Of a stretch of DNA of 7,563 bases, positions 1-6,201 are shown piece by piece. The notes beneath the pieces were generated by a model. It searched no databases. It saw only the letters and a list, made by a program, of their open reading frames with translations, and was not told where the DNA came from. Both the position numbers and the translations under genes were made by a program. Origin of the DNA: Pirellulaceae bacterium (GTDB taxonomy: Bacteria > Planctomycetota > Planctomycetia > Pirellulales > Pirellulaceae); NCBI GenBank assembly GCA_020846515.1, contig JADLDX010000430.1:1-7563 (forward strand). Reading direction: 5' to 3'. The stretch's first letter is position 1. Each line of letters begins with the position of its first letter.

Positions 1-1041
1 CAAGAAGAGATTCGCCGCAGTCACGAGACCTTTGATCCGCTGCGCGATCCCACCATGCGACCGACGCCGTTTCAAGCCTATCTGCGCATTCAAATCGGTT
101 GCGACAAATTCTGTACGTATTGCATTGTGCCGATGACACGCGGACCGGAGCAGGGGCGTGCTCCCGAGCAAGTGGTCGCCGAAGCACGCGTGTTGGCCGA
201 GCAAGGTTGCAAAGAAATCATCTTGCTTGGTCAGACCGTCAATAGTTATCGCTATACCCAAGGCGACCGAGTGACACAGCTGGCCGACCTGCTGCAGATG
301 ATCCATGGCATCGATGGCATCCAGCGAATCAAGTTCGTGACCAACTACCCCAAGGACATGACCGCTCATTTGCTGGAAACCATTCGCGACTTGCCTAAAT
401 GTTCGCCTTACCTCCATGTGCCCGCACAGAGTGGTTCCGATGAAGTGCTTAAGCGCATGAAACGTGGTTACACAGTCGCAGATTACCGCGACATGATGCA
501 GCGCATTGGTACGATTTTGCCAGACGCAGCCGTATCCAGCGATTTTATTGTTGGCTTCTGCGGTGAAACGGATGAAGACTTTCAATGCACCGTCGATTTG
601 GTCAAAGAATGTCGCTTTAAGAATAGCTTCATATTTCAATATTCGGTGCGACCTGGGACCAAGGGCGCCGACCTGTATGTCGACGATGTCTCTCCAGAGG
701 TCAAACAAGTTCGCAACAACGAACTACTGGCCGTGCAGAACCTGATCTGCCAGGAGGACAATTTGCGATTCCTCGGAAAACGCGTGGAAGTTCTGGTCGA
801 GGGGCCAAGCAAACTGGCTTTCAAACGAAATGAAACTGGCGAGATTTGCCAGATGACAGGACGTACACCGTGCGATCGCATTGTCGTGTGGAATGGTCAT
901 CAGCGCCAGGCCGGTGCCTTGCTCAATGTCTTAATCCACGATGCGAGCAGCCACACGCTGTTCGGCGCCGTTGAAACCGTTGAAACCGGCAGCCTGTCTG
1001 ACCACTCCGATTTGGTAACGCTCAGCCAATTACAGCAGTGA
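1..1041 (+). CDS. miaB: tRNA-2-methylthio-N6-(dimethylallyl)adenosine synthase MiaB, 5' truncated by window edge
   Basis: Radical-SAM methylthiotransferase that converts i6A37 to ms2i6A37 in tRNAs reading UNN codons, using two 4Fe-4S clusters; it acts in the cytoplasm. The frame is open to base 1, and an ATG at base 55 is internal, so the gene starts outside the window. Counting window codons, the radical-SAM CxxxCxxC is C34, C38 and C41, in the context GCDKFCTYC followed by IVPMTRG. Family signatures follow: LLGQTVNSYR (about 75-84), YLHVPAQSGSDEVLKRMKRG (about 137-156) and DFIVGFCGETDEDF (about 181-194), where the usual Pro of GFPGE is Cys. A C-terminal TRAM domain spans about 258-330. The 346 visible residues compare with about 450-475 for the family, so roughly 120 residues are missing: the N-terminal MTTase domain with the three Cys that bind the auxiliary cluster. 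The MTTase relatives RimO and MtaB are less likely because the radical-SAM region reads as MiaB. Confident call. Confidence 0.93.
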   Translation, partial: QEEIRRSHETFDPLRDPTMRPTPFQAYLRIQIGCDKFCTYCIVPMTRGPEQGRAPEQVVAEARVLAEQGCKEIILLGQTVNSYRYTQGDRVTQLADLLQMIHGIDGIQRIKFVTNYPKDMTAHLLETIRDLPKCSPYLHVPAQSGSDEVLKRMKRGYTVADYRDMMQRIGTILPDAAVSSDFIVGFCGETDEDFQCTVDLVKECRFKNSFIFQYSVRPGTKGADLYVDDVSPEVKQVRNNELLAVQNLICQEDNLRFLGKRVEVLVEGPSKLAFKRNETGEICQMTGRTPCDRIVVWNGHQRQAGALLNVLIHDASSHTLFGAVETVETGSLSDHSDLVTLSQLQQ

Positions 1042-1071
1042 GACTACGGACGTAAATTCACCAGCAAAGCC

Positions 1072-1106
1072 TATCGGAGGCTGCCATCCGTTGGCAGCCT
1101 CCGGTA
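1072..1106 (+). terminator. Strong intergenic hairpin after miaB, probable terminator
   Basis: Bases 1075-1085 (cggaggctgcc) are a perfect inverted repeat of 1093-1103, giving an 11-bp GC-rich stem with a 7-base loop. A G-T wobble and two A-T pairs extend it to 1072/1106. It begins about 30 bases after the miaB stop. There is no U-tract behind it, so it may be a factor-independent terminator of the weak type, an RNA-stability hairpin, or a dispersed repeat. The sequence alone cannot separate these. Confidence 0.45.
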
Positions 1107-1161
1107 TCCACTCGAAACAGAGCTCTCACATGTCGAGCAGTTATCGTATGTCGAATAGCTT

Positions 1162-1875
1162 ATGAGCACGCGTGGTATATGGGCGGCGCGTATCGACTAC
1201 GCTGTTGAATGGCTCAAATGGCCGGTGGCGGTGGGCATGCTCACCGCCCTGCCTCTGTTTGCCTGGGGACTGTTGCGACTGATCGGGCATGTGCTCAGTC
1301 AACCATTGGGCGTATTGCCACTAGCCATTGGTACAGGCGGCTTCATCATGCTGTGGCGCCGCTGGCTAGACACCAGCACGATTGGTCGCTGGCTCATTAC
1401 GGTCGAACATGAGTTAACTCACGCGATCTTTGCTTGGGCCACAGGGCATCGGGTCGTGGCCATCAAGGCTTCCTTGGGCCGCGGCGGTGAAGTACGCTTC
1501 ATGGGGCGCGGAAATTGGTTGATTACCTTGGCACCCTACTTTTTCCCAACGGCAGCCATAGCCCTGCTGTTGATGGCCTATCTCATGTCCATCCCGATAC
1601 TTCCCTGGCCCGGCCTGTTCTTGGGAGTCGCCCTTGGCTTTCATATCGTCAGCACTTATCGTGAAACACATCGCGATCAAAGCGATTTGAAATCGGTGGG
1701 AGCCAAGTTCTGCTGGATGTTCTTGCCGACCGCAAACCTGGCCGTCTTGGGGCTGTTATTAGCCTGGGCACATGGTGGTACTGCCGATGTCAAAATTTGG
1801 CTTGGGCACGTTCAAGAACCCATCGATTTCTTGCGTTCGTATTTCCAGCAACTGCCGCCAGGCAGTGACCTATGA
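1162..1875 (+). CDS. M50-type (M50B-like) integral-membrane zinc metalloprotease
   Basis: Predicted polytopic membrane protein of 237 residues. The motif HELTH at residues 83-87 is the zincin HExxH, with H83 and H87 as zinc ligands and E84 as the catalytic base; it lies next to or inside a hydrophobic segment, as in M50 proteases. Hydrophobic stretches fall at about 20-42, 50-65, 120-145, 148-165 and 186-204. D175 in HRDQSDL is a candidate third ligand. The protein is short and has no PDZ domain, so it resembles the compact M50B-like group rather than RseP or SpoIVFB; the substrate is unknown. The ATG at 1162 has no convincing ribosome site. Its first bases (ATGA) overlap the TGA of an 11-codon upstream reading frame (1130-1165). 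It lies 120 bases after miaB and 38 bases before sua5, in the same direction, so co-transcription with sua5 is plausible. Protease activity is inferred from the motif. Confidence 0.72.
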   Translation: MSTRGIWAARIDYAVEWLKWPVAVGMLTALPLFAWGLLRLIGHVLSQPLGVLPLAIGTGGFIMLWRRWLDTSTIGRWLITVEHELTHAIFAWATGHRVVAIKASLGRGGEVRFMGRGNWLITLAPYFFPTAAIALLLMAYLMSIPILPWPGLFLGVALGFHIVSTYRETHRDQSDLKSVGAKFCWMFLPTANLAVLGLLLAWAHGGTADVKIWLGHVQEPIDFLRSYFQQLPPGSDL

Positions 1876-1913
1876 CTTGATGCAGTTCGGCAGTTTAACC
1901 CAAACAAACTTTA

Positions 1914-2861
1914 ATGCCCGTTGAACAAACCCGAGATCCACTTCGAGCCGCACATCTCCTGCGCAGCGGACGCCTAGTCGCCTTTCCGACCGAAACCGTT
2001 TATGGCTTAGGTGTTGACGCGACCAATGGCGAAGCGGTCGCGCGTTTGTTCAAACTCAAACGTCGGCCCGGTAACAATCCATTGATCGTTCATTTGGCGG
2101 ACCTGGAACAACTTCATTTGGCCGCGCGCGACATACCGCCCCTGGCTATCCAATTGCTCAGCGCCTTGGCGCCCGGCCCGTTGACTGTTGTCGTCCCTAA
2201 AAGCGACTCGATCGTCCCATCAGTGACGGCTGGTCTATCGACTGTCGGCGTTCGTATTCCTGATCATGACCTGGCCCGTCAAATGCTCCGCGCGACCGGT
2301 TTGCCCATTGCTGCCCCGAGCGCCAATCGATCGGGGCGACCAAGTGCGACGACATTCAAGAGCGTCTTAGAAGATTTTGGTGATGAACTGGACGCCATCT
2401 TAATCGGCGATCCGTCACGCATTGGTCTGGAGTCCACGGTCGTGGATTGTCTGAGCAATCCCGCGCGCGTATTGCGTCCTGGAGGCGTGACGTTAGAACA
2501 ACTCCGCAGCGTGAATGTGAACGTAGTAATGGCCGGCGTGTCGCATCAGCCGGGCGACAATTCTCCAGGGCGATTGCATCCGCACTATCAGCCGCGAGCG
2601 AAAGTCATACTGGTTGAAACTCCAGCAGACATCGACGGCTCGACCGACGCGGCCTATCTAGGTTTGAACGGTCCTCCTCACGGCCAAACGTTCGGTTGGG
2701 AAATGATCTACCCGTCGGTGCAGCAATATGCTCAGGCATTTTATGAAGCGCTGCGCGAGGTCGACCGACGCGGTTTGACGACCGTCTATTGCCAACAAGT
2801 CCCCGCGGGCGATTCAAACGCCGCCCTGGCCGACCGTCTTCGCCGCGCTGCGGGCGATTAG
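1914..2861 (+). CDS. sua5: L-threonylcarbamoyladenylate synthase, long form (Sua5/YrdC/YwlC)
   Basis: Makes threonylcarbamoyl-AMP from threonine, bicarbonate and ATP, the first step of t6A37 formation in tRNAs reading ANN codons; TsaB/TsaD/TsaE then transfer the group. The YrdC domain covers about residues 8-200: FPTETVYGLG (24-33), KLKRRPGNNPLIVH (47-60), APGPLTVV (86-93), VGVRIPDH (111-118), APSANRSGRPSATT (134-147) and LESTVVD (172-178). A linker, SPGRLHPHYQPRA (217-229), matches the conserved SPGxxxxHYxP of long Sua5 proteins. The C-terminal Sua5 domain ends in AALADRLRRAA. At 315 residues it is a compact long form, not the roughly 190-residue TsaC type. The ATG at 1914 has no Shine-Dalgarno but is followed at once by the domain. 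It lies 38 bases after the protease gene, probably in the same transcript. Firm family call. Confidence 0.93.
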   Translation: MPVEQTRDPLRAAHLLRSGRLVAFPTETVYGLGVDATNGEAVARLFKLKRRPGNNPLIVHLADLEQLHLAARDIPPLAIQLLSALAPGPLTVVVPKSDSIVPSVTAGLSTVGVRIPDHDLARQMLRATGLPIAAPSANRSGRPSATTFKSVLEDFGDELDAILIGDPSRIGLESTVVDCLSNPARVLRPGGVTLEQLRSVNVNVVMAGVSHQPGDNSPGRLHPHYQPRAKVILVETPADIDGSTDAAYLGLNGPPHGQTFGWEMIYPSVQQYAQAFYEALREVDRRGLTTVYCQQVPAGDSNAALADRLRRAAGD

Positions 2862-3171
2862 GCGGGCAGCTACTGTGCGAGCCAGCCATCGCCAGCCAGC
2901 CATCGCCAGCCAGCCCAGTGCTAGTCAGCCCAGTGCCCCGAACCAGCGGGCATTAGCCGGCTCAGCGTCCAACGCATTGATCCACTGGAGATGATCTTGA
3001 CTTCAAAGCGCCCCGCGCTGTACTTCCTTCCCTTGGCGACCCATTGTCGGCCTGCGCACTCCGAAACTTGAATTAAGTCGTGATTTTTTCCGGGATTTCC
3101 CCTGCGTGCCACTTAGCCCATCCATTCATTCCACCATCACTCCAGCCAGTATCGTCAAGAGCGATGCTAGC
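2862..3171. other. Intergenic region with short tandem repeats and a weak hairpin, no gene seen
   Basis: About 310 bases between sua5 and the next gene. Apart from the short repeats at 2880-2936, it holds one imperfect hairpin at 2945-2962: agcgggc and gccggct around a loop ATTA, with one G-G mismatch. This could end the sua5 transcript or be a decayed repeat. No convincing -35/-10 pair is visible, although the promoter of the following gene should lie here. A T-rich run at 3081-3090 is the only AT-rich patch. Bases 3106-3171 can be read as an in-frame GTG-started extension of the next gene, but this is probably untranslated. Confidence 0.5.
2880..2936. repeat. Short direct repeats (14-bp and 15-bp periods) after sua5
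   Basis: The unit agccagccatcgcc occurs exactly at 2880-2893 and 2894-2907, with a partial third copy (agccagcc) from 2908. It runs directly into a second pair, cagcccagtgc at 2911-2921 and 2926-2936, spaced 15 bases apart. It looks like slippage-generated sequence just behind a stop codon. It has no coding potential that I can defend and no obvious symmetry. Confidence 0.75.
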
Positions 3172-4533
3172 ATGAGCTATTGGACGGGACGATCTGGGTG
3201 GTGGCTGGCTAGTATGCTCGCCATCGTTGCCGCCGCCCCTGGCTGTGCACGACGCGCCTACACCGACGTCTACGTCGAAAACATGGCGGCTGAAATTCGT
3301 GATCTCGAGGATCAGCTTTACGAATTTGATGGTGAATATCGGTTGATGGAACACGAGCTAGCTGCGCTGCAAGCAGAAAATGCTCGACTGAAGAACTCGC
3401 TTCCCAGCAGCGGAGGGTCACGTTGGAGCGAGCCTAAGCCATTGATTCCAGCACCTCAAGATGGCTACTCCAGCGAGAGTTTCGTCCCGCGTGGCAGCTC
3501 TTCTAAACCTTCTGGTGCTGCGTCTAACACAGTGCCTGGGCCATCGCTTAAGACTGCACCCGACTCAGCCCCTGCGCTCGACACGCCACCGACGGGCAAT
3601 CGATCCCCAAGCAACGTCGTTCCCGCGATGCCCAGCGACTCAACCGCGTCACCCAATACTCCACCCAATAATTTGCCCAACAATTCCCCCAGTACGCTGC
3701 CTCCAGCCTTGAATCTTCCAGAGTTCCAACGCAGTGCGCCGGCCAATCCACTACCTCCACCACAATCTTCGCCGGGCGGCGTCGATGTGCCGTTTGATCT
3801 TCAGGATCTGACACCGCCAACAATTGTGCCAGGTGAACCACTACCGCCAGTGATCCCCAAGCCGCAGAGTGATCCCGCTACGCCTGTCACACTGCACACC
3901 AACAACGACCTAGAAATTGAGTTAGGCAAGATCCCATTACCAGCTCGCCTGGCATCGGCCAACGTCACGGGATCAGCTACTGAAGGAAGCGATGTCGAAC
4001 TGGCGCGTGTCCAACCCACGGCGGCCATGCCGACCGATTCGCGCATTGTCGAGATGAAATTCCATCCCTCGCTTTGCCGCGCCATGAGTAACGACCAGTC
4101 GGGGCGCGACGAAGGACTCTACCTGGTCTTGCAACCGCTGAACGAAGCCGGTGAGTTCGTCCCGCTGCCGGCTGACTTGATGGTGATCGCGCTCGACCTA
4201 TCCCGAGAAGAGAAGCAGGCCAGCATCGGACGCTGGACGTTCTCGTCGTCCGAAGTGAAGAGCAAGATTCAACCCATTGGCAGTAGTCAAGGCATCCATG
4301 TATCGCTGCCGCTGTCAGGACCAACGCCTCAATGCGATCGCGTGCTGGTCTTTGTGTACTACACATTGTCCGATGGCCGACGAATCGTCGCTGAACATGA
4401 ATTGCTCCTGAACAACTTTCATCGTCAGAACACGGTATGGGTACCACGCTCTAAGCGTCCCAGCCCAACGAGCGATGTTGGCAGCAATCCTGTGCGCACC
4501 GTTAGTGGCGAGCGTCCGATCGGTACACGTTAA
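3172..4533 (+). CDS. Putative lipoprotein with coiled coil, Pro/Ser/Asn-rich linker and C-terminal beta-rich domain (unknown function)
   Basis: No family recognised. From the ATG at 3172 the protein has 453 residues. It begins with a signal-like segment: R7, hydrophobic WWLASMLAIVAAA (10-22), then APGC with C25 as a possible lipidation site; Pro at -2 makes the lipobox imperfect. Residues 35-77 form a likely coiled coil (ENMAAEIRDLEDQL, later LMEHELAALQAENARLKNSL). About 80-245 is low-complexity Pro/Ser/Asn sequence, probably disordered. Residues 290-425 look like a folded, beta-rich domain (LYLVLQPLNEAGEFVPLPADL, VLVFVYYTLSDGRRIVAEHEL), followed by a basic polar tail. The order suggests an envelope-anchored protein with a stalk and a distal domain. 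A GTG at 3106 would add 22 residues, but the signal peptide fits the ATG better. The gene stands alone and converges on its downstream neighbour. Confidence 0.75.
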   Translation: MSYWTGRSGWWLASMLAIVAAAPGCARRAYTDVYVENMAAEIRDLEDQLYEFDGEYRLMEHELAALQAENARLKNSLPSSGGSRWSEPKPLIPAPQDGYSSESFVPRGSSSKPSGAASNTVPGPSLKTAPDSAPALDTPPTGNRSPSNVVPAMPSDSTASPNTPPNNLPNNSPSTLPPALNLPEFQRSAPANPLPPPQSSPGGVDVPFDLQDLTPPTIVPGEPLPPVIPKPQSDPATPVTLHTNNDLEIELGKIPLPARLASANVTGSATEGSDVELARVQPTAAMPTDSRIVEMKFHPSLCRAMSNDQSGRDEGLYLVLQPLNEAGEFVPLPADLMVIALDLSREEKQASIGRWTFSSSEVKSKIQPIGSSQGIHVSLPLSGPTPQCDRVLVFVYYTLSDGRRIVAEHELLLNNFHRQNTVWVPRSKRPSPTSDVGSNPVRTVSGERPIGTR

Positions 4534-4578
4534 GCGTCCTATCGTTCATTCTTCAAGCAATCGAAAGCGAATTCGGCG

Positions 4579-4599
4579 CGAGCGCTCCCGGGTCGCTCG
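4579..4599. terminator. Weak hairpin between convergent genes
   Basis: Bases 4579-4584 (cgagcg) are the inverted repeat of 4594-4599 (cgctcg), with a 9-base loop containing cccggg. The hairpin sits in the 125-base gap between two genes that converge, where a bidirectional terminator is expected. The stem is only 6 bp and no T-tract flanks it, so this is a candidate by position more than by structure. Confidence 0.25.
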
Positions 4600-4658
4600 A
4601 GACGCTCTCATCGCAGAACCAGGCGGACATTGACGTTAGTCGCTATCGATCACCCTGG

Positions 4659-5897
4659 CTACCGACACATGCTGGTCAGCCAGTCCTCCAACGACGGCAA
4701 TTGAGATCGCGCACCTTGTTGGGCAGCCAGACGCATGAGTGGCAAGATACCCAGTAAGTGTTCGATCACTTCAGCACCACGCGTAGAAATGTCGCTGACC
4801 TCCCAACGGTCATCGGGTTTAACGAATAGTTGAGTGCGGGATGGATCAGGTTGCACCAGGCTCCAGGCTGGTGTGCGAATCCACAGACTCTGCTCATCTT
4901 CGATCCAGGCCAGCGTATGTTCGACAGGCCAGGCCGTAGATATTTGCGGTGGCCCACTATGCCACATGTTGCGTCCCCAGAGTTGCGTCTGCTCAGCCAG
5001 CGAGAGCCCCATCGCGTGCAAGAGCGTGACGGGCAGATCCGGCAACTGACACAGTTCGGCCCGACGAGTGCCAACCGGCGGAGTATGCGCGGGGCGAATG
5101 ATCGCCGCGCACGCAATCTCCTCGGTGTAGCCCAATCTTAACGACGTGCCGATCACACCGTGTTCACCCAGTGGCACGCCGCCGGTGGAACAGAACATCC
5201 ACGTCCAATCGGCCGCGTCGGCTCGTGACTGAATCGTTTGGTCGAGTGCATCGATGGCTTGATCGAGCACGGCGATCTGAGCAGCCGCCACTTGTCCCCA
5301 GCCCACGGCAATATCCGGATCGCTATCTACGTCCAATTCCAGATGCGGTACCACGATCTCGTCGGGTGGCAACGGGTCCTCTGGGTCCGCCATGGCGGCG
5401 CGCAGGTCCAACGGCGCATCCCACGCATGTCTCAACCCGCGCGCATGAATCCACACCACGCCCAGTTGCGATTCACCAGCCAAGATCTCCATGGCGGCAG
5501 CAAACACCTGCATCAGCGAACAATCTTCTGCCGCTTCGGCTGGAGCGTCAGCCGTAGCATCAGCCACACCAACTTCCACCAGTGTGATCTGAGAGCAGCC
5601 GCAATCTTGGGCCACTTGAGCCGCTTCGGGCGAATCGGTTACCAATTGTCCTGGGATGGCATGGTCGGCCAGTTCTTGCCACAGCGACCACGTAGAGGCT
5701 TGCGTGTGCGGAGCGCGCATCGCCGTCCATAAACTTCGCAGCTGTGGCGATAGATCAAACGCATCCACAAAACATTGATCCAGCACCAACGATGTCGATG
5801 CCAATCGATTCAGAGCAGGCGTGGTCGATGTTGCAGAACCGTAAGGCCCCAGCATAGCAGCCCCCACGCCTTCCACCACTATTACCACAGCCTTCAT
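4659..5897 (-). CDS. Sulfatase / alkaline-phosphatase-fold protein, probably catalytically inactive
   Basis: The 412-residue protein follows the order of sulfatase landmarks. Near the N-terminus, LGPYGSATSTTPALNRLA (16-33) matches the usual LGCYGxxxxxTPNLDRLA. FCSTGGVPLGEHG (235-247) matches (F)TSDHGxxLGEHG, LPDLPVTLLHAMGL (285-298) matches LxDLxPTLLxxAGL, and TQLFVKPDDRWEVSDIS (355-371) resembles the terminal LYDLxxDPxExxNLA. Active-site residues seem lost. The N-terminal metal Asp pair reads VEGVGAA, with E9 at best replacing one Asp. The C/S-x-P-x-R modification site reads LSPQL (49-53), and the metal DH reads TG (238-239). A binding or structural role is therefore likelier than hydrolysis. 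No signal peptide is seen. TTG at 5900 precedes the ATG at 5897; the ATG is preferred because gaaggga lies 6 bases upstream of it. No linked formylglycine-generating enzyme or transporter is visible. Confidence 0.7.
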   Translation of the reverse strand: MKAVVIVVEGVGAAMLGPYGSATSTTPALNRLASTSLVLDQCFVDAFDLSPQLRSLWTAMRAPHTQASTWSLWQELADHAIPGQLVTDSPEAAQVAQDCGCSQITLVEVGVADATADAPAEAAEDCSLMQVFAAAMEILAGESQLGVVWIHARGLRHAWDAPLDLRAAMADPEDPLPPDEIVVPHLELDVDSDPDIAVGWGQVAAAQIAVLDQAIDALDQTIQSRADAADWTWMFCSTGGVPLGEHGVIGTSLRLGYTEEIACAAIIRPAHTPPVGTRRAELCQLPDLPVTLLHAMGLSLAEQTQLWGRNMWHSGPPQISTAWPVEHTLAWIEDEQSLWIRTPAWSLVQPDPSRTQLFVKPDDRWEVSDISTRGAEVIEHLLGILPLMRLAAQQGARSQLPSLEDWLTSMCR

Positions 5898-5903
5898 CAA
5901 TCG

Positions 5904-5910
5904 TCCCTTC
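5904..5910 (-). promoter_or_regulatory. Ribosome binding site supporting the ATG start at 5897
   Basis: Read on the minus strand, gaaggga stands 6 bases upstream of the ATG at 5897. It contains AAGG of the consensus and is the only reasonable Shine-Dalgarno match at any start in the window. It favours the ATG over the TTG one codon earlier. Confidence 0.4.
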
Positions 5911-5936
5911 GTTACCCAACACTGCTTCGCTTAACC

Positions 5937-6020
5937 AGCCACCGTCGCCAGACGGTGGACTCTCGTAGCCACCCGTCGCCAGACGGTGGACTCTTGTAGC
6001 CACCCGTCGCCAGACGGTGG
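5937..6020 (+). repeat. Three tandem REP-like hairpins with GTAG foot
   Basis: Three direct copies with a 30-31 base period start at 5937, 5967 and 5998. Each folds back: ccaccgtc and gacggtgg enclose the loop gcca. Copies 2 and 3 carry one extra C in the left arm, giving an imperfect (bulged) stem. Copies 2 and 3 are preceded directly by GTAG, overlapping the first bases of the unit. A GTAG tetranucleotide at the 5' foot of a bulged hairpin is the hallmark of REP sequences recognised by RAYT (TnpA-REP) transposases. Copy 1 has CCAG at that place. The linkers between copies, actctcgt and actcttgt, are near identical. The array starts 40 bases upstream of the minus-strand start codon, between divergent genes, so it could be transcribed in a 5' leader. 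Confidence 0.7.
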
Positions 6021-6039
6021 TCCCAGCTGAAGACGCAAT

Positions 6040-6063
6040 CCACCGCTTGGCAGCGGTGGCTAC
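6040..6063 (-). repeat. Fourth REP-like hairpin, inverted relative to the array
   Basis: Bases 6040-6047 (ccaccgct) pair perfectly with 6052-6059 (agcggtgg) around the loop tggc. Read on the minus strand it begins GTAG at 6063-6060 and then has the same hairpin as the array at 5937-6020. The middle of the stem changes on both arms so that pairing is kept (cgtc/gacg becomes cgct/agcg). With the neighbouring direct copies this makes a head-to-head arrangement like the BIMEs of enterobacteria. The rest of the divergent intergenic region (6064-6201) shows no further structure and no recognisable promoter. Confidence 0.65.
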
Positions 6064-6201
6064 CTACATTTAAGCGTCTATTCGTTACAAGCCATCCACG
6101 CCGTCGTCAACTGCTGACTTTGAGCCGTTGCGCCTCTCTTGGAGTGTAGTGGTGACCTAGAGTTGCGTATACCCCGCAAGCACTTTTTGAAAGTCCGTGC
6201 C

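Noticed and set aside
55..57. ATG at 55 as the true start of miaB
   Set aside because: The frame is open upstream to the window edge with MiaB-like sequence, and a start here would remove the whole N-terminal MTTase domain.
1072..1106. The miaB-distal hairpin as another REP copy
   Set aside because: It has a perfect 11-bp stem, a 7-base loop and no GTAG at its foot. The stem sequence is unrelated to the REPs at 5937-6063.
3106..3171. GTG start at 3106 for the lipoprotein gene
   Set aside because: It would place 22 polar residues ahead of a good signal-like segment that begins properly at the ATG at 3172.
3977..4447. 156-codon minus-strand frame inside the lipoprotein gene
   Set aside because: The product is Arg/Ser/Pro-rich without recognisable domains, and the plus-strand frame has a coherent architecture. 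It is a shadow frame.
5238..5732. 164-codon plus-strand frame inside the sulfatase-like gene
   Set aside because: It lies wholly opposite a gene with clear family landmarks, and its product has no recognisable features. It is a shadow frame.
4659..5897. Active sulfatase or phosphatase
   Set aside because: The residues at the formylglycine and metal sites are replaced, so only the fold, not the activity, is supported.
5937..6063. CRISPR-like array of three regularly spaced repeats
   Set aside because: The period is only 30-31 bases, the linkers are near identical rather than unique spacers, and one copy is inverted. This fits REP hairpins, not CRISPR.
6139..6201. TTG start at 6139 for the glycosyltransferase
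   Set aside because: The extra 21 residues show no domain or signal character, there is no ribosome site, and an ATG is present at 6202.
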